From Flemingiibacterium sp964430755 (GTDB lineage: Bacteria > Bacillota > Clostridia > Oscillospirales > CAG-272): a DNA stretch of 40,311 nt. Shown here piece by piece: positions 33,899-40,311 of the stretch. The notes under the pieces are model-generated. The model made no database searches and was not told where the DNA came from. It saw nothing but the letters and a program-made list of their open reading frames with translations. The DNA lies in contig CAYSFT010000016.1 in NCBI GenBank assembly GCA_964430755.1, positions 1 through 40,311 on the forward strand, read 5' to 3'. Position numbers and translations under genes: made by a program. Each line of letters opens with the position of its first letter. The stretch's first letter is position 1.

Positions 33899-35071
33899 AT
33901 GAAAAATAATAAACTTATTGCGCTTTTGTTGGTGTCGGCACTTGCCTGTGCACAGCTTGCTTCCTGCGGTGGAGCAAACACAGATTCCGATGAGTCTACT
34001 GGTGATGACGCAGTAGAAGAAACCACCGTTGCGGATGAGACAGCGACTCCCGACGGATCCGGGGATGATGAAAATGTTGTCGCATACAGCAAGGGTCTCG
34101 ACGAAAACGGTTTTCTCAAAGGCGTTAAGGCAACCGATTATGTTTCTCTTCCTCAGTATAAGGGAATTGACATTGACAAGTCGCTCGTTGAGGTTGATGA
34201 AGCTGATGTTCAAGCTGAAATTGATTCGATTCTTGAGAGATACGATACATATGTTGAAATCACCGATGCGGATGCAACAATCAAAGACGGCGACACTGTT
34301 AATATCGACTATGTCGGTTACGTTGATGAGGTACAGTTCGACGGCGGTAACACCGGTAAGCTCGGCGTAGATGTTACGATTGGTGTAACACAGTATATCG
34401 ACGATTTTCTCGAGCAGCTCATCGGTCATCATCCGGGTGAAGAATTCGATATATATGTAACATTCCCCGAGGATTACGGTAAAGAGGATCTTAACGGTAA
34501 GGAGGCAAGATTTGCCATCACCATCAACCATATTCACGGCGATATCATTGAGGCTGAAATGAGCGATGAAATTGCTAAAGATTACGGCTTTAATTCTGTT
34601 GACGAGCTTGTTGAGGATATTCGCGAATTCCTTCTCGGAAATGCGAGATTCTATTTCTTCATTGATGTTATAGCGGATGCTGAATGCAGTGAGATTCCGC
34701 AGGCGGCTATTGACTACATCAAGAATCTTGATATGATTTATGCAGAGGAACAGGCAGTTTCGTATGGCTATGCTGTTGAAGATTACATTCTCATGATGAG
34801 CGGTCACGAAACTATGGACGATTATTATGCAGAGATGCAGGAGCAATACGAGGCAGAGGCTAAGAATTACCTTGCGGCACAGGCTATCGCAGAGATTGAA
34901 GGAATCACTGTTACCAGCGAAGATGTTGTTAACGAGGGTTACTCCGGATATCTTGAAACATTTGGCGAGCCTTATCTCAAGCAGTTCATTCTCTTCCAGC
35001 ACCGTATTCCTACGTTCATCGCCGAGAGCGGTAATGTTGTTGAAAACGTCAACGCTGACGTTACTGAATAA
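33899..35071 (+). CDS. Lipoprotein with trigger-factor-like FKBP peptidyl-prolyl isomerase and chaperone region
   Basis: The 390-aa product has a lipoprotein signal with lipobox LASC (Cys23) and an acidic, Thr-rich linker to about residue 62. YKGIDIDKSLVEVDEADVQ follows, resembling the segment that precedes the isomerase domain in trigger factor. An FKBP-type domain spans about 126-215 (DGDTVNIDYVGYVD, then VTFPEDYGKEDLNGKEARF). The helical C terminus is like the trigger factor chaperone arm. It lacks the ribosome-binding N-terminal domain. I infer an extracytoplasmic foldase anchored in the membrane, a possible functional analogue of PrsA. The start at 33899 has GGAG 6 nt upstream; an in-frame GTG further up (33848) would place extra residues before the signal peptide. 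Confidence 0.82.
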   Translation: MKNNKLIALLLVSALACAQLASCGGANTDSDESTGDDAVEETTVADETATPDGSGDDENVVAYSKGLDENGFLKGVKATDYVSLPQYKGIDIDKSLVEVDEADVQAEIDSILERYDTYVEITDADATIKDGDTVNIDYVGYVDEVQFDGGNTGKLGVDVTIGVTQYIDDFLEQLIGHHPGEEFDIYVTFPEDYGKEDLNGKEARFAITINHIHGDIIEAEMSDEIAKDYGFNSVDELVEDIREFLLGNARFYFFIDVIADAECSEIPQAAIDYIKNLDMIYAEEQAVSYGYAVEDYILMMSGHETMDDYYAEMQEQYEAEAKNYLAAQAIAEIEGITVTSEDVVNEGYSGYLETFGEPYLKQFILFQHRIPTFIAESGNVVENVNADVTE

Positions 35072-35095
35072 TATTTCTACCGAATAAAATAATAT

Positions 35096-35123
35096 AACCG
35101 CTTCTTAATCGAAGCGGTTTTTT
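35096..35123 (+). terminator. Terminator of the aroB-to-lipoprotein operon
   Basis: AACCGCTTC pairs perfectly with GAAGCGGTT (9 bp, 6-nt loop) followed by T residues. On the other strand the stem is followed by a weaker T-rich stretch, so it may also slow transcription from the convergent ABC operon. Confidence 0.88.
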
Positions 35124-35145
35124 GTTGCTATTAAAGACTTTATTA

Positions 35146-35940
35146 TCAGCTGAGAAGTGCGCGGTCGTTTGTAAATTCAGCGCCGCTTGCTTTGGTAAAT
35201 TCAGCGAGTAAGCTTTCAACCGTGAGATTTTTCTTCTCCTCGCCCTTGATGTCGAGAACTATTTTGCCGGCGTTCATCATGATGATGCGGTTTCCGTGTG
35301 CAATAGCGTCGCGCATATTATGAGTGACCATCAGAGCGGTAAGATTGTTTTCTTTAATGAGCTTATCTGTAATTTCGAGCACCTTTGCGGCGGTTTTCGG
35401 GTCGAGTGCCGCGGTGTGCTCGTCGAGCAGCAGAAGCTTCGGCTTTTTTATTGCCGCCATGAGGAGTGTTATTGCCTGGCGCTGACCGCCCGAGAGAAGT
35501 CCCATTTTTGTGGTGAGTCTGTTTTCAAGTCCGAGATCAAGTATTTTGAGCTGTTCGCGGTATCTTTCTCTGTCTTTACTCGTTATTGCCCAGCGTACAC
35601 CGCGACGGTGCCCTCTGCTGTCGGCAACCGACATATTTTCTTCAACCCACATATCCGATGCCGTTCCCATTCTCGGATCCTGGAATACACGTCCGATAAA
35701 TGAGGCTCTTTTATATTCGGAAAGCCTTGTAACGTCCTCGCCGTCGATGGTTATTTTACCCTCGTCAACGTCATATGCACCGGCGACGATGTTGAGCATG
35801 GTTGATTTTCCTGCACCGTTACCGCCGATGACAGTTACAAAATCGCCGTCCTCGAGAGTCAGGGAGAGTCCATTGAACACTGTTTTTTCATTAACAGTGC
35901 CGGCGTTGAATGTTTTGTGTATATTAGTTATTTCAAGCAT
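35146..35940 (-). CDS. ABC transporter ATP-binding protein (TrpXYZ-like importer)
   Basis: This 264-aa ATPase powers the importer encoded with the two genes upstream of it. It has Walker A GGNGAGKST at about residues 40-48, the Q-loop region RVFQDPRMGTA, the signature LSGGQRQ and Walker B LLLLDEHTAALDP, then the switch His in VTHNM. The start at 35940 (MLEITN) has GGAGG upstream and overlaps the permease stop by 8 bases; a longer frame to 36015 lies wholly within the permease gene. Last gene of the operon. Confidence 0.9.
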   Translation of the reverse strand: MLEITNIHKTFNAGTVNEKTVFNGLSLTLEDGDFVTVIGGNGAGKSTMLNIVAGAYDVDEGKITIDGEDVTRLSEYKRASFIGRVFQDPRMGTASDMWVEENMSVADSRGHRRGVRWAITSKDRERYREQLKILDLGLENRLTTKMGLLSGGQRQAITLLMAAIKKPKLLLLDEHTAALDPKTAAKVLEITDKLIKENNLTALMVTHNMRDAIAHGNRIIMMNAGKIVLDIKGEEKKNLTVESLLAEFTKASGAEFTNDRALLS

Positions 35941-36853
35941 CAACCTTACCTCCCTTTGTCTTTTTTCTTGAAAATACGCGCGATTTAAGATGAGGGATAC
36001 CGAGGAAGAGTGCAACCACTATTGCCGAGAGCATCTTAAGCAGCTCGGTGGGAAGTCCGATAAAGACGACCGTTTGGAAAACGAACCAATATATTATCGC
36101 TCCGCATACAACGAACATGAGACGCAGAGCAAAGTTTGTGGTTTTTCTCTGGAAGAGCGCTTCACCGATTATAACAGCCGCAAGTCCGATTACGATAGCA
36201 CCGCGTCCGAAGTTTATATCTGCGGCACCCTGCTGCTGTGCCAAAAGCGCACCTGAAAGAGCAACAACGCCGTTTGAGAGGGCAAGACCGAACACCTTGG
36301 TGAAGTTTGTGTTAATACCTTGTGCGCGGCTCATTTCAAGGTTACATCCCGTGCTTCTCAGTGACATACCGAGCTCGGTTCCGAAAAACCAGTACAGTAT
36401 TCCAATCACAACGACAGCGAAAAGGAGCAATACGGCAAGCGAATTATACACGTTTCCCGAAGATATGAGCACCTTATCTGCGAATTTAAAGCGGCTGAGC
36501 GCAATATTCGCTTTGTTGCCCATGATGATCAGGTTTATGGACCAGAGCATAAGCTGTGTCAATATTCCCGCAAGAATCGCCGGAATTCCGAGCTGTGTGT
36601 GTAAAATACCGGTTACAAGTCCTGCAAGCATTCCTGCCACCATAGCGCAGAGTATTGCTATCCAGACGTTTATGCCATTTGTCAGCATAACCGCACAAAC
36701 AGCCATACCGGTGCAAATTGAGCCATCAACGGTCAAATCGGCAATGTCGAGGATTTTGAATGTTATATAAACGCCAATCGCCATGAGACCCCAAGCAAGA
36801 CCTTGGGCAGCGGCACCCGGCAATGTGCCGAGCCAGTTTGTTAATATTTCCAT
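35933..36853 (-). CDS. ABC transporter permease (TrpXYZ-like importer)
   Basis: This 306-aa permease has about nine hydrophobic segments and belongs to the branched-chain amino acid/BMP-type permease group (DIADLTVDGSICTGMAVCA near the N terminus, QQGAADINFGRGAIVIGLAAVIIG later). That subgroup pairs with ABC_sub_bind binding proteins such as TrpX. The start at 36853 (MEILTN) has AAGGA 9 nt upstream; the frame extends to 36889 with poorer context. It is preceded by two hairpins in the gap after the binding-protein gene. Confidence 0.88.
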   Translation of the reverse strand: MEILTNWLGTLPGAAAQGLAWGLMAIGVYITFKILDIADLTVDGSICTGMAVCAVMLTNGINVWIAILCAMVAGMLAGLVTGILHTQLGIPAILAGILTQLMLWSINLIIMGNKANIALSRFKFADKVLISSGNVYNSLAVLLLFAVVVIGILYWFFGTELGMSLRSTGCNLEMSRAQGINTNFTKVFGLALSNGVVALSGALLAQQQGAADINFGRGAIVIGLAAVIIGEALFQRKTTNFALRLMFVVCGAIIYWFVFQTVVFIGLPTELLKMLSAIVVALFLGIPHLKSRVFSRKKTKGGKVDA

Positions 36854-36870
36854 TTTTAAAATTTCCTTTC

Positions 36871-36887
36871 GTTTTGCACAGCAAAAC
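36871..36887 (-). promoter_or_regulatory. Hairpin just before the permease ribosome binding site
   Basis: GTTTTGC pairs with GCAAAAC (7 bp perfect, 3-nt loop). Its 3' base on the minus strand adjoins the AAGGA site, so it could protect the message or affect permease translation. Confidence 0.5.
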
Positions 36888-36902
36888 AATATTAACGTTT
36901 TA

Positions 36903-36927
36903 GGGCTGCCCTTTTATCAGACAGCCC
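36903..36927 (-). promoter_or_regulatory. Intercistronic hairpin after the binding-protein gene
   Basis: GGGCTG pairs with CAGCCC around a 13-nt loop, with only TAAAA after it. Such stems after binding-protein genes commonly raise their mRNA relative to the permease and ATPase (known for other ABC operons; inferred here). Confidence 0.5.
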
Positions 36928-36940
36928 ATATAACTTAATT

Positions 36941-37924
36941 TTACTCTTCGGTGGCAATTGCGATGTAGCCCTTTTCTTCGAGAGCATCCGTATCAACACC
37001 GAGCTCTGCGCACTTAGCTGCGTTGTATTTCTTAGTGAAGGTTGCGGCATATTCAATGGGCATTTCTTCGACCTTAGCGTCGCCCTTGAGAATCTTAACT
37101 GCCATCTTACCGGTTGCAACGCCGAGGTCATAGTAGCTGATGCAAAGTGTTGCAACGCCGCAGCCCGAACAAATACCTTCTTCGCCTGCGATTACGGGAG
37201 TGTCACCGATTACGCCGTTAATTGTTTCGGTGCAGCTTGCGGCGGTGTTATCGGTCGGGATGTAGATAACGTCTGCAAAGGTTGCAGCAGCAGCGGCAAT
37301 TGCGTTAACGTCGTTGGAGTCGGTGAAGGAATAATCCTTGATGTTGGCATCGTCGAGACCGTTCTCTACGAGGAACTTTCTGATTTCCTTTACCTGATAT
37401 TCGGAGTTAGGCTCGGAGCTGCAGTAGAGAAGTGCAACATTTTCTGCATCGGGATAGAGGTCAACGAGCATTGCTGCCTGCTCACTAAGCGGAGCGAGGT
37501 CACTTGTACCGGAAACATTGCTTCCAACGAGACCGTCAAAATCGTCAAGACCGAGTGCAACACCGTATTCGGTGATGGATGTTCCGAGAACCGGAATGCT
37601 TTCAGTTCCGTTAACAGCCGCCTGAAGCGCGGGAGTTGCGTTTGCCATGATGAGGTCAACCTTCTTGTTAACAAAGTTATTTACGATGGTTGTACAAGTT
37701 TCGGGGCTGTTGCTTGCGTTTTCATTAAGGATTGTAACGCTGTCTTCGCCAAGCTCGGCTTTAAGAGTGTCGATAAAGCCCTGGGTTGCGGCGTCAAGCG
37801 CGGGATGCTGAACGAGCTGGCAGATACCGACGGTGTAATTTCCGTCATCTTTTTCGCAAGATGCGAGGGCGAACATTGAGATGCACATAAGTAATGCAAG
37901 AATGAGACTGAGTAACTTTTTCAT
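36941..37924 (-). CDS. ABC transporter substrate-binding lipoprotein (ABC_sub_bind, TrpX-like)
   Basis: This 327-aa binding protein has a signal peptide with lipobox LASC (Cys23). The mature part begins YTVGICQLVQHPALDAATQGF, the hallmark of the ABC_sub_bind/TrpX family, and continues with ANATPALQAAV and YCSSEPNSEYQVKEI. Streptococcal relatives import tryptophan, and other relatives differ, so an aromatic amino acid ligand is only a suggestion. AGGAG precedes the start. It is the first gene of a minus-strand operon with a perfect promoter and a leader of about 84 nt in which I see no T-box. Confidence 0.88.
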   Translation of the reverse strand: MKKLLSLILALLMCISMFALASCEKDDGNYTVGICQLVQHPALDAATQGFIDTLKAELGEDSVTILNENASNSPETCTTIVNNFVNKKVDLIMANATPALQAAVNGTESIPVLGTSITEYGVALGLDDFDGLVGSNVSGTSDLAPLSEQAAMLVDLYPDAENVALLYCSSEPNSEYQVKEIRKFLVENGLDDANIKDYSFTDSNDVNAIAAAAATFADVIYIPTDNTAASCTETINGVIGDTPVIAGEEGICSGCGVATLCISYYDLGVATGKMAVKILKGDAKVEEMPIEYAATFTKKYNAAKCAELGVDTDALEEKGYIAIATEE

Positions 37925-38014
37925 GATTTTCTATCTCCTGTTTTTTTTAAATTTTTTTGGCAAGATCGGTTGATTTTTACTGTGACGCGTTACCTTGCTA
38001 AAATTTACTTTATT

Positions 38015-38043
38015 ATTATATCACTATTGTTCATTATTGTCAA
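38015..38043 (-). promoter_or_regulatory. Consensus promoter of the ABC importer operon
   Basis: On the minus strand, TTGACA, a 17-bp spacer and TATAAT: a perfect sigma-A consensus, suggesting strong expression unless repressed. Confidence 0.88.
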
Positions 38044-38078
38044 TATTTTTTTTGAAATTTGTCGAAATTTTTATAAAA

Positions 38079-38107
38079 TAAAAAACCATCCCTTTGATGA
38101 AGGATGG
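38079..38107 (-). terminator. Terminator of the glycoside-hydrolase-like gene
   Basis: On the minus strand, CCATCCTT pairs with AAGGATGG-type sequence (AGGGATGG, one wobble) around a 6-nt loop, followed by TTTTTT. It lies 36 bp before the ABC operon promoter. Confidence 0.85.
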
Positions 38108-38128
38108 CTTTTGCTTGAATTGAAGCTG

Positions 38129-40071
38129 TTACTTTGAATATTCGACAGCGGCGAAGCCGAACGGCTCGATACGTGTGAGCTTTATGACATCCTCACATAT
38201 TTTCGCTTCACATCCGATAGTGGAAACGATTTGTACGTTCGATCCCGTGTCTATCCGGATTGTCGGTTCTTCAATGGAATCGGTGCAGAAGTTCCAAAGT
38301 GCAACTGCGGTTTTGTTACCGTTTCTTTTTGCGATCGTGTAAAGGTGAGGTGAAGTGCAGACCGTAAAGCCGAGTGACTTTCCGAGATATGGTATCAAGC
38401 GTTTGATTTCGTCGGCTCTTGCGTACTGTCTGAACAGATTTGCGGGCATAAGTCCTCCGTCAAACGAGAATACCAGGAATTTTTCACCGTTTGCATTTTC
38501 GTATGTATATGAGCCGATGATGTCATATCTGTCGTTGTCGTAATCTATGGTGCGCGGCGGAGATGCCATTGTTTTTCCGGTTGGATCATAGGTCGTGAAA
38601 GTACTTTCCACTTTCGCGCCGTCATTTATCGTGAGCTCGTATGCAAATGCGCCGTCAACCAATACCTTTTCGTTATCCGAGGTAAAGCGTTCAGTAACAA
38701 TACGCATACGCTTGCCCTTTTTTTCAAGACCTACATCAATACCTCGCTTGGTGAGTATTTCGGCGGCTCTCGCATCGAGTATAAGACCGTTGCGTGCGGC
38801 TTGTGTCGGGATATATTTTGCATTTTCACCGAAGACTATGCCGACTGTATCTGTGTCACTGTAAACGCTTGGTACAGACGCCGCCGCAAGCATACGTGAC
38901 GCATACGGCAGGCCGAGAAATTCAAGATTTCTTTCATTTGTAATATATTCGGGAACATCGGTGCTTTCATATTTGCCGGGGTACTCGAAAACACGCAGAC
39001 CGATACATTCCTTGTCGGCAAACATTTCATCCATCTTTTCATAAAGCGGAAGATTTTTGAGGTGTCTGTCGCGATATCCGGTTTCATGTTTTTCCGAGGA
39101 ATTGTATTCCATCATATATTTGAGTATACCGTCGGAGCCGCCGCTGATTCGAAGCGCCTGATCAAAGCCCTCAAGATGACTTGCAGGTACAATCCAACGC
39201 GGACGCGGATATGTGTCACCTTCGCTGAATACTTCGGTGTTTCTGTCATCTTCGCCTCTGTAACTGAGCTGAAGTCTTGCAAATTCGATTATGTCCTGGA
39301 GCGTTTGAGAGGTGAGTCCTTCACGTCCAACCCAGAACGGTGCGGCGCAAAGACGGAAGAACGGCTTTGTGTTTCCTGCAAGAATTTTTGCGGTTTCATA
39401 AGGTGTGATTCCATCCTGATTCCATGAGCAATACGATGCGCAGAAGCCGAGACGAACGTGCGGAGCAACTTTATCGAGTGCCGCTCTCATATCGCTTGCA
39501 AAAAGCTCAAAAAAGTGCCTTTTTGATTTGATCCATGCGCTGCGGTATTTGTTGGCGCCGTCCTCGAAAAGCTTACTGTCAAGTGCCTCAAGCGTTACCT
39601 TTTCGCCGAGCAGCTCGCTCATATAAGCAAGATGGTTATCGCAAAGACAGCCCACACTACCCGAAAGATTGCCGTAACGGAAATCGTCATCGAACATTAT
39701 GAGGTCAACGCCGCATTTTGCAACATCGCAGACATAATTCGCGGCAAATTTTCTGAAATTCGGATCAGAAGGGCAGACCGACTGTGCCGATTCTTTGCCC
39801 GACGGCAGACGCATACGCACAAAATCAGTGTCAACGCGTACATCCATAAATGTCCACATCCAGGCTCCGACTTCAAAGCCCTCGTTTTTAGATATTCGCA
39901 GTTTTCCTTAAGCGCATCGAAGAAAATTTTCTTTTTGTCGGATTCAAAATAATACGAGCTTCCGCAAAGCATTATTCGACTGACTTTCATTTCACGCATG
40001 ATTTTGACGATATTCTTTCTGTCAGCGTGCTTGAACATCAGATTATCGATCGGTACGGTGTAGCGGTACAT
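38129..40071 (-). pseudogene. Glycoside-hydrolase-like protein gene interrupted by a one-base frameshift
   Basis: Two overlapping frames together encode one protein of about 647 aa. The first runs from 40071 (MYRYTVP) to EYLK near 39890. The second frame continues ...NEGFEVGAWMWTFMD to the stop at 38129. Adding one A to the five-A run at 39885-39889 (minus strand) joins them. The N-terminal two thirds read like a TIM barrel (KVSRIMLCGSSYYFE, GVDLIMFDDDFRYG, RLGFCASYCSWNQDG). A later part resembles the glutamine-amidotransferase-like domain of GH42-type enzymes (GLILDARAAEILTKRG). I cannot assign a family or substrate. There is no signal peptide. The promoter at 40107-40135 favours the start at 40071 over 40116. 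A true mutation, an assembly error or recoding are all possible. Confidence 0.65.
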
Positions 40072-40106
40072 AATTGTTTTCTCGGTAGGTGCCGATATTT
40101 TTAAGT

Positions 40107-40135
40107 ATTTTATCATATATTTCCATGAAAGTCAA
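40107..40135 (-). promoter_or_regulatory. Promoter of the glycoside-hydrolase-like gene
   Basis: On the minus strand, TTGACT, a 17-bp spacer and TAAAAT. The in-frame ATG at 40116 lies between these boxes, so translation probably starts at 40071. Confidence 0.65.
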
Positions 40136-40143
40136 TGCTTTTA

Positions 40144-40178
40144 TAAAAAAATAAAAAACCACCCACTAATGGGGCGGT
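40144..40178 (-). terminator. Terminator after the right-edge gene
   Basis: On the minus strand, ACCGCCC pairs with GGGTGGT (7 bp, one wobble, 7-nt loop), followed by TTTTTTATTTTTTT. Confidence 0.85.
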
Positions 40179-40196
40179 GACTTAAGAAAACATTGA

Positions 40197-40238
40197 AGCA
40201 AAAGACGGTTTAGCTTGACGGCTATGCCGTCTTTTGCT
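40197..40238. repeat. 12-bp inverted repeat overlapping the end of the right-edge gene
   Basis: AGCAAAAGACGG at 40197-40208 is the exact inverse of CCGTCTTTTGCT at 40227-40238. A nested GACGG/CCGTC pair (40217-40231) competes for the same arm. It covers the stop codon of the partial gene and precedes the terminator. Confidence 0.75.
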
Positions 40239-40311
40239 GTTTTTCAGTTGTATTGCGGGCTTCTTCGATAGCCCGTGTAAAGTCAAATGCACCGATGAAG
40301 TTATAGACAAT
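40222..40311 (-). CDS. C-terminal fragment of a probable serine recombinase (partial, runs off the right edge)
   Basis: Only the last 29 residues and a TAG stop are in the window. The sequence IVYNFIGAFDFTRAIEEAR followed by a Thr/Lys/Gln-rich tail resembles the C-terminal end of large serine recombinases (TnpX/TndX-like, with DUF4368) carried by integrative elements of gut Clostridia. This is from memory of the family and rests on a short stretch. If correct, an integrated element begins just beyond the right edge. Confidence 0.45.
   Translation of the reverse strand: MVYNFIGAFDFTRAIEEARNTTEKQQKTA

Noticed and set aside
33632..35002. 456-residue open frame opposite the lipoprotein and ispE genes
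   Set aside because: It spans two real genes on the opposite strand, has a Cys/Ile/Asn-rich composition without domains, and no start signal.
37925..38014. T-box or tryptophan-responsive leader before the TrpX-like gene
   Set aside because: The leader of about 84 nt shows no specifier loop, no T-box tail and no terminator; only a weak GCAAG/CTTGC pairing was found.
39697..40116. Separate small gene upstream of the glycoside-hydrolase-like gene
   Set aside because: Its first part continues in sequence sense into the next frame across a five-A run, and its last 70 residues are out-of-frame sequence rich in Cys and Arg.

Overview
This 40.3 kb window looks like the chromosome of a Gram-positive anaerobe of the class Clostridia, probably an uncultured gut lineage. 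The inference rests on Clostridia-like proteins, strong GGAGG ribosome binding sites, consensus sigma-A promoters, a PBP2B/SpoVD-type transpeptidase with PASTA domains, HPr with both His15 and Ser46, and a MurE that keeps the arginine of the meso-diaminopimelate motif. Nearly everything is housekeeping. Accessory sequence is confined to the two edges: a GC-rich tandem repeat at the left, and the tail of a probable serine recombinase at the right.

Layout: 1-514 is non-coding repeat sequence. 515-4055 holds an AraC-type regulator, the Mrp/ApbC Fe-S carrier, a small membrane zinc-ribbon protein and a glycerate kinase. 4165-10073 is an operon with its own promoter and terminator: rimM, trmD, murJ, an O-antigen-ligase-like polymerase and two tandem DUF4330-like membrane proteins. 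ptsH (HPr) follows as a single gene with a structured leader. A possible attenuator lies between ptsH and uvrC-rsmD-coaD.

13806-27708 is the division and cell-wall (dcw) cluster: mraZ, rsmH, ftsL-like, ftsI/pbpB, murE, murF, mraY, ftsW, murG, ftsQ, ftsZ. murD and ftsA are missing from their usual places. FtsL and FtsW both carry long, basic, disordered N-terminal tails. ftsQ and ftsZ each have an additional promoter.

27713-35123 holds a minus-strand AI-2E family transporter, then a plus-strand operon: aroB, aroA, a DUF362/ferredoxin protein, ispE and a lipoprotein built like trigger factor. 35146-38043 is a minus-strand ABC importer of the TrpXYZ-like type, with a perfect consensus promoter. 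38079-40135 is a probable glycoside-hydrolase-like gene broken by one missing base. 40144-40311 is the end of the recombinase gene and its terminator.

No tRNA, rRNA, CRISPR array or complete mobile element was seen. The candidates for something undescribed are the switch-like RNA before uvrC, the paired basic tails of FtsL and FtsW, the surface-anchored trigger-factor-like lipoprotein, and the murJ/polymerase/DUF4330 cluster. All are inferences from sequence alone.
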